A program made the position numbers and the translations under genes. Below the pieces are notes generated by a model. That model made no database searches, was not told the DNA's origin, and was given only the letters and a program-made list of their open reading frames with translations. Shown here piece after piece: positions 36,125-44,517 of a stretch of 64,000 bases of DNA. Source of the stretch: Streptomyces sp. SKN60 (GTDB lineage Bacteria; Actinomycetota; Actinomycetes; Streptomycetales; Streptomycetaceae); NCBI RefSeq assembly GCF_026236535.1, contig NZ_JAHTMW010000001.1, positions 124,001 to 188,000 on the forward strand, in the 5' to 3' direction. Positions within the stretch are counted from its first letter, which is position 1. Each line of letters starts with the position of its first letter.

Positions 36125-36709
36125 TCACCGTACGGGGGAGAGTTCCGGGTCCTCCCGGAGTTTGCCGAGCGCCCGCGAGACGGCGCTCTTGACCGTCCCG
36201 ACCGAGACCCCGAGCACCTCGGCGGTCTGCGCCTCGCTCAGGTCCTCGTAGTACCTGAGGACGACCATCGCCCGCTGGCGGTCCGGGAGCTTCATCACCG
36301 CCCGCCACATCGCGTCGTGCAGCACCTGCCGCTCCGCCGGGTCGCCCTCCGGCAGCCCGGCCGGCTCCGGCAGGTCGTCGCCGCACGCGTACTCGTCGAC
36401 CTTGCGCTTGCGCCATTGCGAGGTACGGGTGTTCAGCAGCGCGCGGCGGACGTAGCCGTCCAGGGCGCGGTGGTCCTCGATCCGCTCCCAGGCCATGAAG
36501 GTCTTGGCGAGCGCGGTCTGCAGCAGGTCCTCGGCGTCCGAGTGGTTCGCGGTCAGCGAGCGCGCGGTACGCAGGAGGACGGGCCCGCGGGCCCGGACGT
36601 ACGAGGTGAACGACGGGTACGCGGCGAACGGCGCGGGTCCGGTGGCGGCCCGGCGGCCGGCGGCCGTGGAGGCGCCGGCGCAGACGGGGCCGGAAGGCGG
36701 CGGAGTCAT
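36125..36709 (-). CDS. SigE-family (SigE70) ECF RNA polymerase sigma factor
   Basis: The 194-residue ECF factor has region 2 (FTSYVRARGPVLLRTARSLTANHSDAEDLLQTALAKTFMAWERI) and region 4 (PDRQRAMVVLRYYEDLSEAQTAEVLGVSVGTVKSAVSRALGKL). It belongs to the Streptomyces SigE-family (SigE70) group rather than the CseBC-controlled SigE. No anti-sigma gene is adjacent. The DUF1906 gene upstream reads the same way and could be unrelated. A 20-residue Ala/Gly-rich N-terminus may include alternative starts. Confidence 0.88.
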   Translation of the reverse strand: MTPPPSGPVCAGASTAAGRRAATGPAPFAAYPSFTSYVRARGPVLLRTARSLTANHSDAEDLLQTALAKTFMAWERIEDHRALDGYVRRALLNTRTSQWRKRKVDEYACGDDLPEPAGLPEGDPAERQVLHDAMWRAVMKLPDRQRAMVVLRYYEDLSEAQTAEVLGVSVGTVKSAVSRALGKLREDPELSPVR

Positions 36710-37050
36710 GGTTCCACGCTATGAGCGGCCCCCCGCCCGGGGATCGGCCCCAGGTCCCGAACCGCACTCCCCCTCAGGTTGTAGGGGTGGGGATGGCTGG
36801 ACCTCCTGTGGGTGGAGCCCCGGGGAGGCGGCGTCAGGGTCTCTCGGTGCCCTGACCGGGCATGGGGGGCGGGGACGGGGCTGAGGGGCGGGGGTAGCCC
36901 TCGGGGCGGGGTGGGGGCGGGGTGGGGGCGGGGTCGGGGGTTGAGGACGGGCTGAGGGGCGGGCCGGAAGGCCGCCGGGGCTCCGGCCGCTGGGCTCCGG
37001 GCCGAGGCCCGGAGCCACCGGCCGTCGGGCCGGCGCCGGGCCAAAGGCCC
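36710..37050. other. Gene-free G-rich spacer with G-quadruplex potential
   Basis: This 341-base region upstream of the sigma gene has strong GC skew. At 36903-36945 the plus strand has seven runs of four or five G separated by one or two bases, an ideal G-quadruplex pattern. The G-rich strand is the template strand for the leftward genes. No convincing reading frame is seen, because short frames here are low-complexity. Confidence 0.6.
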
Positions 37051-37938
37051 TCAGCGCGCCACGCGTGCGACCGGCGCGTCGACGAGGCTGCGGTCGACGC
37101 GCATGCGCCGGCCGCCGTGGGTCTCGGTGACGTTGCCGGCGTACTGGTGGATGCGGCCGTGCGGGCGCCAGGCCCGTGGGTGGAGGGTGCGTTCGGTGTC
37201 GAGGGCGGGCGGGACGCGCCAGCGGGCGAACCAGACGGCCGCCGGGAGGTCCTTCGTGCCGGCCGCCCGCTCGCGTTCCATCTGCCGGATGCCGGTCTCG
37301 GCGCTGCTGTAGAAGCCGGGCAGGTAGCCGAACCGCCGCACCTCGCGGTTCCACGCCCGGACGAACCGCACGGTCGTCGCGGCGCAGCGGGCGTCGCCCG
37401 GGCGGTACGCCTCGATGTCCAGGTAGAGCGGGCTGCCGGCCGCGAAGCCGACGGCCCGGGCGGCCCGCACCGCCTCCGCGCCCTCCCGGGTGCCCTGGAG
37501 CCAGGGGCTGCGCCCGATCGCGTACCGCCGCTTGGCCTCGGCGAGCACGCACGGCGGCTGCGAGCCGACGAACAGCGGCAGCATCCGCCAGCCCTGCGCG
37601 TGCACGACGGCCACCCACTCCCGGTTCAGCTCCCGCTGCGCGCGGCAGCCCCGGCCGCGGCCCCCGAAGTAGACGCCGACGGCGCGGTACGGGGAGGAGC
37701 GCCAGGCCCGCATCACGGCGAGGGACGGCGCCTCGCAGGTGTCGAAGGCACGGCCGGTGAAGTAGCGCGGCGCGGCGGGTGCGGCCCCGTGTCGCGCCGG
37801 GGCCCCGTGGGCGGGCGCGGCGAGCAGGGCTGCGGCCGCCAGGAGGGCCACGGCGGTGGCGCCGAGCGGGCGGCGGGGCCGGCGGAGGTGGCGGGGGCGG
37901 AGCGGCAGGCGGGCCGCGCGCGGCAGGACGTTCCTCAT
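37051..37938 (-). CDS. Secreted DUF1906 (glycoside hydrolase-like) protein
   Basis: The 295-residue protein has an Arg-rich twin-arginine-like or Sec signal with hydrophobic core ALLAAAALLAAPAHGA. The DUF1906 domain follows (GRAFDTCEAPSLAVMRAW, YLDIEAYRPGD, GFYSSAETGIRQM, RIHQYAGN). DUF1906 resembles Rv2525c and GH25-like TIM barrels, with the acidic DIE motif likely in the active site. It probably acts in the cell wall space. The ATG at 37938 is used; an in-frame GTG at 37974 is possible. Confidence 0.8.
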   Translation of the reverse strand: MRNVLPRAARLPLRPRHLRRPRRPLGATAVALLAAAALLAAPAHGAPARHGAAPAAPRYFTGRAFDTCEAPSLAVMRAWRSSPYRAVGVYFGGRGRGCRAQRELNREWVAVVHAQGWRMLPLFVGSQPPCVLAEAKRRYAIGRSPWLQGTREGAEAVRAARAVGFAAGSPLYLDIEAYRPGDARCAATTVRFVRAWNREVRRFGYLPGFYSSAETGIRQMERERAAGTKDLPAAVWFARWRVPPALDTERTLHPRAWRPHGRIHQYAGNVTETHGGRRMRVDRSLVDAPVARVAR

Positions 37939-37990
37939 GGCGCGAGTGAAGATCGCCCCGGCCCGCCCGGCCACCGCTGACGCCCTGCCG

Positions 37991-39157
37991 TCAGCCGTCC
38001 GTGCCCAGGATCAACCCGGACGTGGGAACCCCGGTGCCGGCCGTCACCAGCGTCCTGGCCGCCCCCGGCACCTGGTTCACCGAGGTCCCGCGCACCTGCC
38101 GGACGGCCTCCGCGATGCCGTTCATGCCGTGCAGATACGCCTCGCCCAGCTGGCCGCCGTGGGTGTTCAGGGGCAGCGCGTCCGCCGCCACGAAGTCGGC
38201 CGCCTCGCCCGGCCCGCAGAAGCCGAACTCCTCCAGCTGCATCAGCACGAAGGGCGTGAAGTGGTCGTAGAGGATGCCGACGTCGATGTCGCCGGGCGCG
38301 AGCCCCGAGGTCCGCCAGAGCTGGCGCGCCACCACGCCCATCTCGGGCAGGCCGGTGAGCCCGTCCCGGTAGAAGCTGGTCATCGCCTCCTGGTTGCGCC
38401 CGGCACCCTGGGCCGCGGCCACGATCACGGCCGGCGGGCGGCGCAGGTCGCGGGCGCGTTCGGTGGAGGTGACGACGATCGCCTGCCCGCCGTCGGTCTC
38501 CTGGCAGCAGTCGAGCAGCCGCAGCGGCTCGGCGATCCAGCGCGAGGCGGCGTGCTCGGCGAGGGTGATCGGCTTCCCGTGGAAGTACGCGGCCGGGTTC
38601 GTGGCGGCATGGCGCCGGTCGGTCACGGCGACGTGCCCGAACGCCTCCGGCGTCAGCCCGTACGCGTACAGATAGCGCTGGGCGATCATCGCCACCCAGG
38701 AGGCCGGGGTGAGCAGCCCGAACGGCAGCTGCCAGCCGAGCGCCGCACCCTCGGCGGACGGCTCGCGCCGCTGCACGCCGGAGCCGAAGCGGCGGCCCGA
38801 GCGCTCGTTGAACGCCCGGTAGCAGACGACGACTTCGGCGATCCCGGTGGCCACGGCGAGCGCGGCCTGCTGCACGGTGGCGCAGGCCGCGCCCCCGCCG
38901 TAATGGACGCGGGAGAAGAAGGACAGCTCGCCGATGCCGGCCGCCTGGGCGACGGTGATCTCGGGGCTGGTGTCCATGGTGAAGGTGACCAGGCCGTCCA
39001 CGTCGGCGGGGACGAGCCCGGCGTCGTCGAGGGCGGCGTGCACGGCCTCCACGGCGAGGGTGAGCTCGCTGCGGCCGGAGTCCTTGGAGAACTCGGTGGC
39101 GCCGATACCGGCGATGGCGGCGCGCCCGCCGAGCGCGTCGGGGGAGTGGAGGCTCAT
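37991..39157 (-). CDS. Ltp2-like thiolase-fold protein (steroid side-chain aldolase type)
   Basis: This 388-residue non-decarboxylating thiolase-fold protein was historically called lipid transfer protein, with RAAIAGIGATEF, GGGAACATVQQAALAVATG and a C-terminal THGGQLGEAYLHGMNG. Ltp2 homologues retro-aldol cleave the last C-C bond of the steroid side chain together with a DUF35 partner. It is the last gene of the operon and overlaps the preceding MaoC stop by 4 bases. The DUF35 domain of the 40574-41536 protein is the likely partner. Family placement is firm; the substrate is inferred from operon content. Confidence 0.85.
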   Translation of the reverse strand: MSLHSPDALGGRAAIAGIGATEFSKDSGRSELTLAVEAVHAALDDAGLVPADVDGLVTFTMDTSPEITVAQAAGIGELSFFSRVHYGGGAACATVQQAALAVATGIAEVVVCYRAFNERSGRRFGSGVQRREPSAEGAALGWQLPFGLLTPASWVAMIAQRYLYAYGLTPEAFGHVAVTDRRHAATNPAAYFHGKPITLAEHAASRWIAEPLRLLDCCQETDGGQAIVVTSTERARDLRRPPAVIVAAAQGAGRNQEAMTSFYRDGLTGLPEMGVVARQLWRTSGLAPGDIDVGILYDHFTPFVLMQLEEFGFCGPGEAADFVAADALPLNTHGGQLGEAYLHGMNGIAEAVRQVRGTSVNQVPGAARTLVTAGTGVPTSGLILGTDG

Positions 39158-39561
39158 GGGGTGACCTCCGCAGGGACCTCCGCAGGGACCTCCGCCACGA
39201 CGGTTCCGGTGACGTGGTGCCCGAGGCCGTTGGCGCCGACGACGCGGATGTGGAGGATCTCGCCGTCGACCTCGGTGACCGTTCCCGTCAACGTCATGGT
39301 GTCCCCGGGGTAATTGGGCGCGCCGAGCCGGATCGCGACCTTGCGGAGGACGGCGGTCGGGCCGAGGCGGTCGGTGATGTAGCGGCCGACCAGGCCGTTG
39401 GTGGTGAGGATGTTCATGAAGATGTCCGGGGAGCCCTTCGCCCTGGCCAGTTCGGCGTCGTGGTGCACATCCTGGTAGTCGCGGGAGGCCATGGCGCCGG
39501 CGACGATCAGGGTGCGGGTGATGGGGATGGTGAGCGGCTCCAGCTCGTCTCCCGCGTTCAT
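39154..39561 (-). CDS. MaoC-like hydratase subunit, ChsH1-like
   Basis: The 135-residue hot-dog-fold protein has the MaoC-type pattern SRDYQDVHHDAELARAKGSPDIFMNILTTNGLVGRYITD. The D-x4-H hydratase motif is represented by D30-V-H-H-D. ChsH1 acts as a heteromer with ChsH2 to hydrate steroid enoyl-CoA. Overlaps of 4 bases at both ends bind it tightly to the operon. The C-terminus carries an AEVPAEVPAEV repeat. Confidence 0.8.
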   Translation of the reverse strand: MNAGDELEPLTIPITRTLIVAGAMASRDYQDVHHDAELARAKGSPDIFMNILTTNGLVGRYITDRLGPTAVLRKVAIRLGAPNYPGDTMTLTGTVTEVDGEILHIRVVGANGLGHHVTGTVVAEVPAEVPAEVTP

Positions 39562-40565
39562 GCCGGGTCCCCCTTCGCGAGCACGTCGCCGAGTTCGGCG
39601 AGGAGTTCGGTGCCGCAGCCCAGATACGCGTCGAGCTGCCGCCCCCAGAGGAAATGCCGGTGGACCGGGTGGTCGAGGTCCGCGCCCATGCCGCCGTGCA
39701 GATGCTGCCCGGCGTGCACGACCCGCTTGCCCGCCTCGGCGGCCCACCAGGCGGCGGTCAGTGCGTGCTCGGCGACCGGCAAGGCCTGGTCGTACCGCCA
39801 GGCCGCCTCGTACGCCGTCACCCTGATCGACTCCGTGTCCATGTACGCGTCGGCGGCCCGGAGTTGGACGCCCTGGTTCGAGGAGAGCGGGCGCCCGAAC
39901 TGCTCGCGCACGGAGGTGTACGCGACGGCGCGCGCCAGCGACCCGGCGCAGACCCCCGCCTGAAGCCCGGCGAAGGCGATCCGGGCGGCGGCGAGCACGT
40001 CCTCGTACGCGTACGGGCCGGGCCCGCCGATCCGCTCCCCGGAGCCGGGATCGAGGGCGGCGGCCCGGACGGCCCGTCCGGCGGCCCAGGGCGCGGTGAG
40101 TTCGACGGGCTCGACGGCGTCGCCGGTGTCCGGGACGGGGACGAGGTGGAGGGAACGGGTCTCGTCGGGTACGAGGACATGGGTGGCGTCCCGCAGCCAG
40201 GGGACCCACTCCTTCTGCGGAAAGGCCGCGGTCACGACGGTCGTACCGGCCCGCAGCCCGGGCAGCAGCCGGGCGCGCTGCTCGTCCGTGCCGTGCCGGG
40301 CGACGGCGAGCAGCCCGTACACCGCGCTCGCCGTGAACGGCACCTGCGCCGTCGTGCGCCCCTGTTCCTCGGCGAGCAGCACCAGGCCGAGCAGTCCGGT
40401 CTCCTCGACGGCCTCGACGAGCCCGGCCGCGCACAGCGCCTTCCACAGCTCGGCGTCCGAGCCGGTGCCGGCGGCGGCGAGCCGTTCGGGGGTGGCGAGG
40501 TCGCCGAAGACGCGGGCGGCCAGGTCGCGGGCCGCGGCCTGCTCCTCGGTGGGATCGAAGTCCAT
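39558..40565 (-). CDS. Acyl-CoA dehydrogenase subunit (short, ChsE-like)
   Basis: The 335-residue protein is acyl-CoA dehydrogenase-like: MDFDPTEEQAAARDLAARVF, SLARAVAYTSVREQFGRPLSSNQGVQ and QHLHGGMGADLDHPVHRHFLWGRQ. It is shorter and more divergent than its operon partner (41533-42708). That is the situation in alpha2beta2 steroid acyl-CoA dehydrogenases (ChsE1-ChsE2) where FAD sites are shared between unlike subunits. Start ATG 40565 has a GAGGGCGG site and leaves an 8-base gap to the upstream gene. Confidence 0.83.
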   Translation of the reverse strand: MDFDPTEEQAAARDLAARVFGDLATPERLAAAGTGSDAELWKALCAAGLVEAVEETGLLGLVLLAEEQGRTTAQVPFTASAVYGLLAVARHGTDEQRARLLPGLRAGTTVVTAAFPQKEWVPWLRDATHVLVPDETRSLHLVPVPDTGDAVEPVELTAPWAAGRAVRAAALDPGSGERIGGPGPYAYEDVLAAARIAFAGLQAGVCAGSLARAVAYTSVREQFGRPLSSNQGVQLRAADAYMDTESIRVTAYEAAWRYDQALPVAEHALTAAWWAAEAGKRVVHAGQHLHGGMGADLDHPVHRHFLWGRQLDAYLGCGTELLAELGDVLAKGDPA

Positions 40566-40573
40566 GTCCGCCC

Positions 40574-41536
40574 TCAACTCCCGCTCTCTGTTCGCCACAT
40601 GGGCAGTTCGAGGTCCTCGTCCACCCGCGTGAACTCCAGCCGGACCGGCATGCCGATGCGCACCTTGTCGTACGGGACGCCGACGACGTTGCCGATCATC
40701 CGTACGCCCTCGGCGAGTTCGACGAGCGCGACCGCGTACGGCCCCGCCGCGTCAGCGGCATGATCAGACACAGTGAAGGCCGGGAAGGGCGGGTGGTGCA
40801 TGACGACGTACGAGTAGACGGTCCCCGCGCCGCTCGCCTCGACGGTGTCCCAGGTGCGCGAGCCGCACGCGTTGCAGCCGGGCAGCCAGGGGAAACGGAG
40901 GGTCGCGCAGTCGGCGCAGCGCTGGACCAGGAGGCGATGCTCGGCCACGCCGTCCCAGAAGCCGGCGTTGTCGCGGTTGACGACGGGCCGGGGCCGTTGG
41001 GGTTTCGCTTTCGCTTCGCGCTTCTGCTGGGCGGGGGTGGGGGCGGGAGCGGGAGCGTATTTGAGGACGCGGAAGCGGTGGGTGCCGGCGAGTTCGCCGT
41101 CGGCGCGGATGTCCATGCGGGTGGTGATGAAGTGCCCGGTGCCGAGCTTGGTGGTCTTGCGCGGCGAGACCGACTCGATGACGGCGTCGAAGGTAATCGT
41201 GTCGCCGGGGCGGAGGGGGCGGAGGTACTCCTGCTCGCAGTCGGTGGCGACGATCGAGGTGCAGCCGGCGGCGTCGAGGAGGGCGGACAGCTCCTCGTAC
41301 GCGCCCGCTCGATCCGGATGTCCGGAGAGCCCGCCCATGGTCCATGCCTGGAGCATGGTGGGCGGCGCGACGGCGTCGGGCCCGCGATAGGCGGGGTGGG
41401 CGTCGCCCATGGCCTCGCACCAATGCCGGATCATGGGCTCGTTGACCGGGTCCTTGCCGATGGAGGCGGCGGAGGTGGAACGCCCTTCGAAGCCCTTGAG
41501 CGCCTCGTACAGCGCATCGACGTCGTCGGTGCTCAT
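40574..41536 (-). CDS. MaoC-DUF35 fusion, ChsH2-like
   Basis: The 320-residue two-domain protein has an N-terminal MaoC/FAS1-DH hot-dog domain (about 1-165; PPTMLQAWTMGG, TSIVATDCEQEYLRPLRPGD). A Lys/Pro/Ala-rich linker follows, then a C-terminal DUF35 zinc-ribbon/OB-fold domain with CADC-x11-CNACG. Exactly this domain order is seen in ChsH2, whose N-domain hydrates steroid enoyl-CoA with ChsH1 and whose DUF35 domain partners Ltp2. It overlaps the upstream dehydrogenase by 4 bases. Confidence 0.87.
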   Translation of the reverse strand: MSTDDVDALYEALKGFEGRSTSAASIGKDPVNEPMIRHWCEAMGDAHPAYRGPDAVAPPTMLQAWTMGGLSGHPDRAGAYEELSALLDAAGCTSIVATDCEQEYLRPLRPGDTITFDAVIESVSPRKTTKLGTGHFITTRMDIRADGELAGTHRFRVLKYAPAPAPTPAQQKREAKAKPQRPRPVVNRDNAGFWDGVAEHRLLVQRCADCATLRFPWLPGCNACGSRTWDTVEASGAGTVYSYVVMHHPPFPAFTVSDHAADAAGPYAVALVELAEGVRMIGNVVGVPYDKVRIGMPVRLEFTRVDEDLELPMWRTESGS

Positions 41537-42708
41537 CGCCGCCGCCCCCTCCCCTTCATCCCGAGCCGCATCATGGCGACGATCTCGCGCTGCACCTCGC
41601 TCACTCCTCCCCCGAAGGTGTTGATCTGGGCGGCCCGGTTCATCCGCTCCAGTTCGCCGCCGTCGAAGGCGCCCGGCGAGCCGGTGCGGACCAGGGCGGC
41701 CGGGCCGGCGATCTCCTGGCACATGCGGTAGACCTCGACGGCCGATTCGGTGCCGGCGAACTTCACGCCGCTCGCGTCGCCGGGCGCGAGCCGCCCCGCG
41801 CCGACGTCGCCGACGAGGCGCCAGTTGAGCAGCCGGGTGGCGGCGAGCCGGGCGTGCGCCTCGGCGGCCCGGAGCCGTACCCAGGGCTCGTCGATCCGGC
41901 GGCGGCCGGTGTCCGGGTCGGGCGTGCGGGCCCGGCTGAGCGCGACCTCGTAGAAGTCCTCGGCCTGCATGCCGATCGCGGCGAGGGCGACCCGCTCGTG
42001 GTTGAGCTGGTTGGTGATCAGCCCCCAGCCGCCGTTCTCGGGCCCGACGAGGTTTCCGGCCGGGACGCGCACGGAGTCGTAGTAGGTAGCCGTGGTGGTC
42101 AGCCCGCCGACGGTCTCGATGGGGGTCCAGGAGAAGCCCGGCGCGTCGGTGGGCACGAGGATGATCGAGATGCCGTGGTGGCGCGGGGTCTCGGGGTCGG
42201 GCGCGGTGCGGCAGGCGAGCCAGATCCAGTCGGCGTTCTGGGCGTTGGAGGTGAAGATCTTCTGCCCGTCGATCACCCAGGAGTCGCCGTCCCGGACGGC
42301 CTTGGTACGGAGCGAGGCGAGGTCGGTGCCGGCCTCGGGCTCGCTGTAGCCGATGGCGAAAACGGCCTCGCCGCGCAGGATGCGGGGGAGGAGGGTGGCC
42401 TTCTGGTCCTCGGTCCCGTACTTCATGAGGGTGGGGCCGACGGTGTTGAGCGTGACCATGGAGACGGGGGCGCCGGCCCGGTAGGCCTCGTCGAAGAACA
42501 CGAACTGCTCGTCGGGCCCGCGGCCCTGTCCGCCGTACTCCTCGGGCCAGCCGAGTCCGAGCCATCCGTCGGCGCCGATGCGGCGCAGCAAGGCGCGCTG
42601 GTCAGCGGTGGCTGTGGCGGGCGGGGGCCCGTCGGGCATCACGTCGCGGAAGTACACGCGGAGCTCGGCGCGCAGCCGGAGCTGCCGTTCGGTCGGGGCG
42701 AGGTGCAC
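41533..42708 (-). CDS. Acyl-CoA dehydrogenase, FadE28/FadE29-like
   Basis: The 391-residue acyl-CoA dehydrogenase has DGWLGLGWPEEYGGQG, the FAD-binding IGYSEPEAGTDLASLRTKA, KIFTSNAQNADWIW and C-terminal NTFGGGVSEVQREIVAMMRLG. It opens the five-gene operon. The GTG at 42708 is preceded by a TetR-type dyad (42732-42748). It resembles the larger subunit of steroid side-chain acyl-CoA dehydrogenases, which oxidise short steroid side chains; fatty acid specificity cannot be excluded. Confidence 0.88.
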   Translation of the reverse strand: MHLAPTERQLRLRAELRVYFRDVMPDGPPPATATADQRALLRRIGADGWLGLGWPEEYGGQGRGPDEQFVFFDEAYRAGAPVSMVTLNTVGPTLMKYGTEDQKATLLPRILRGEAVFAIGYSEPEAGTDLASLRTKAVRDGDSWVIDGQKIFTSNAQNADWIWLACRTAPDPETPRHHGISIILVPTDAPGFSWTPIETVGGLTTTATYYDSVRVPAGNLVGPENGGWGLITNQLNHERVALAAIGMQAEDFYEVALSRARTPDPDTGRRRIDEPWVRLRAAEAHARLAATRLLNWRLVGDVGAGRLAPGDASGVKFAGTESAVEVYRMCQEIAGPAALVRTGSPGAFDGGELERMNRAAQINTFGGGVSEVQREIVAMMRLGMKGRGRRR

Positions 42709-42731
42709 GGCGACGACCTCTCTTCCAGTTT

Positions 42732-42748
42732 TCTGACTGCCCGTCAGA
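42732..42748. promoter_or_regulatory. TetR-type operator candidate upstream of the igr-like operon
   Basis: TCTGAC-TGCCC-GTCAGA is a perfect 6-bp inverted repeat with a 5-base spacer, 24 bases upstream of the first operon gene. Dyads of this form are common at acyl-CoA and lipid catabolism genes in actinobacteria under TetR-family (KstR-like or FadR-like) repressors. No such regulator gene lies nearby, so control would be in trans. Confidence 0.55.
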
Positions 42749-42826
42749 TTCCTTCAGTCGAAGGCCCACTGTCAAGCACACGGCACGCGGCACACCGCAC
42801 ACGGCCCACCGGGGCGACAAACAGGA

Positions 42827-42869
42827 ACGGCCCGCACGGTCGGTACCGAAGTACCGCCGTGCGGGCCGT
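42827..42869 (-). terminator. Strong terminator after the NepA-like gene
   Basis: A 13-bp stem (42827-42839 with 42857-42869) is stacked, after a single bulged T, on a 6-bp stem CGGTAC/GTACCG with loop CGAA. It lies 62 bases beyond the stop of the NepA-like gene and insulates the operon downstream. Confidence 0.8.
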
Positions 42870-42930
42870 CGTTCACCCCGCCGTCATTCCCCCGTCCATC
42901 CTGCCGTCGAACGTCCCCCCGTCGGGCCGG

Positions 42931-43236
42931 TCACCACCACGGGAAGAAGTTGACCACCGCGTTGGACTGGTCGATGTGGGTGAAGGCGGAGCCGTTCACG
43001 CTGGCGGTGTTGTTCTGGTTGGAGGCGCCGGAACCGGTCGCCACCTGCTGGGTGGTGGTGGAGTTGCCGTGGTTGTTGCCACCGACACCGCTGCCGATGA
43101 TCGTGGCGACGCTCGCATTCGATCCGTCGTTCGCGAATCCACCGTTGTCGGCCTGGGCGACCCCCGTGAACAGCGCGGCGGCGAGGGGCAGGGCGGCGGC
43201 AGCGGCGAGAACGCGGGCGGTACGGATGCTTGCCAT
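42931..43236 (-). CDS. nepA: NepA-like secreted spore-wall protein
   Basis: The 101-residue protein has a clear Sec signal (about 1-29, ending TGVAQAD). The mature part of about 72 residues is rich in Asn, Gly, Ser and Thr (NNHGNSTTTQQ, GASNQNNTASVNG) and ends NFFPWW. It has no cysteines, unlike chaplins. Size, composition and position between sigN and serS match NepA of S. coelicolor, a structural cell-wall protein for spore dormancy expressed under SigN. GGAGGAA precedes the ATG. The identification rests on recollection of NepA, not on alignment. Confidence 0.65.
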   Translation of the reverse strand: MASIRTARVLAAAAALPLAAALFTGVAQADNGGFANDGSNASVATIIGSGVGGNNHGNSTTTQQVATGSGASNQNNTASVNGSAFTHIDQSNAVVNFFPWW

Positions 43237-43610
43237 GTCTGTTCCTCCAGGAACTGAAGCTTTGAAGTGCGTCAACTGCTGTGCTGACCTGGGCAGTTGG
43301 CCGACCGCCCCGGTCGTTGTGCTCGACGTCGCGAGACCAGAGTTGCCCACCGAATCCCCGGCGAACCACCCCGGAGTGGTCGATTCCCTCGCAAGCGTGA
43401 GGACAAGTCGATAAACCCCCTCAGGGAGAAGAAAGCCGCAGCTCAGCCGGTACGGAGCCGGGTGGGGCCGGAGAGGGCAGGCAGGACAAGAGGCGAAGCG
43501 TTTCGGCACTTTTCAGTCAATCCGCCCCTCAGCTTTTCAACCCTCCAAGTCGGGGGCCGAATCGCCGATCCACCCTTCCCTTTATCGAACCTGTGTACGA
43601 AAATGAATCC
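43237..43610. promoter_or_regulatory. Divergent promoter region of nepA-like and primase genes
   Basis: This 374-base spacer has no reading frame. On the minus strand GGTT (43363-43366) and GGGCAA (43343-43348), 14-15 bases apart, weakly resemble the GNNT-N14-16-GGGTAY consensus reported for SigN-type factors. Other equally weak matches exist, so the promoter is only a suggestion. An AT-richer patch (about 43575-43610) precedes the rightward gene. Confidence 0.35.
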
Positions 43611-44483
43611 ATGGCCGCTTCTGCCCGGCAGACCGCCGCCCTGGCTCTCGCGCACGCCCTGACGGCGGCGGAGCGCGGGCTCCCCGTCATCCCCCTGTCC
43701 CGCACCAAGCTCCCGGCGCTCCGCTCGCCGCACCGGGGCGAACCCCGGTCGGTGGCCTGCCGGGGCGAGTGCGGGCGGCCGGGCCACGGTGTGTACGACG
43801 CGACGACGGATCCGGCAGCGGTACGGGCGCTGTTCGCGGCGGCTCCCTGGGCGACCGGGTACGGGATCGCGTGCGGGCGCCCGCCGCACCGGCTGATCGG
43901 GGTGGACCTGGACGTGCGGGAGGGCGGCCCGGACGGGGTGGCGGCGCTCGACGCGCTGGCGCGGCGGCACGAGTTCGCCGTCCCGCCCACGGTCACGGTC
44001 CTGACGCCCGGCGGCGGCCGGCACCTCTGGCTGACGGGCCCGCCGGAGACGGTGGTCCCGAACTCGGCGAGCCGGCTCGCGCCCGGCGTGGACATCCGGG
44101 GCGCGGGCGGCTATCTGGTGGGCCCGGGCTCGCTCGGCGCACACGGCACCTACCGCCTGGCCCCCGGCACCGAGCACCTCTCGCCGGCCCCGTGCCCGGA
44201 GGCCCTCCTGAACCTGGCGTCCCCACCGGCCCCCTCGCCCCCGGCCCGCACCGGAACCGCGTCCGCCGCCTCCCTGACGTCCTTCGTCCTCGCCTCCCCG
44301 CACGGCCAGCGCAACACCCGCCTGTTCTGGGCGGCCTGCCGCGCCTACGAGTCCCCGTCCCCCTCACCCATCCTGGCCGCCCTCACGACAGCCGCCCTGA
44401 CGACCGGCCTCCCGGAGCCGGAGATCCGCGCGACGCTCGCGTCGGCGGCCTCGATCACGGCGCGGACGACCATCGGCCCTTGA
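43611..44483 (+). CDS. Bifunctional DNA primase/polymerase-type protein
   Basis: The 290-residue protein has a PrimPol-type N-terminal domain (about 8-200). It carries a GLPVIPLSRTKLPA start, CRGECGRPGHGVYDATTD, the catalytic-type DLDV motif near residue 110, and PGGGRHLWLTGP with the active-site His. The C-terminal part lacks a helicase domain, so it is a stand-alone PrimPol of unknown role. ATG 43611 is used; GTG 43593 would add six residues. A hairpin follows. Confidence 0.82.
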   Translation: MAASARQTAALALAHALTAAERGLPVIPLSRTKLPALRSPHRGEPRSVACRGECGRPGHGVYDATTDPAAVRALFAAAPWATGYGIACGRPPHRLIGVDLDVREGGPDGVAALDALARRHEFAVPPTVTVLTPGGGRHLWLTGPPETVVPNSASRLAPGVDIRGAGGYLVGPGSLGAHGTYRLAPGTEHLSPAPCPEALLNLASPPAPSPPARTGTASAASLTSFVLASPHGQRNTRLFWAACRAYESPSPSPILAALTTAALTTGLPEPEIRATLASAASITARTTIGP

Positions 44484-44517
44484 ACCCTCGCCGCCGCGAG
44501 GTCGAGCCCCCACGGAG

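Noticed and set aside
40565..40598. Upstream ATG at 40598 for the short acyl-CoA dehydrogenase
   Set aside because: It would overlap the upstream gene by 25 bases and lacks a site; ATG 40565 follows GAGGGCGG and starts a family-like N-terminus.
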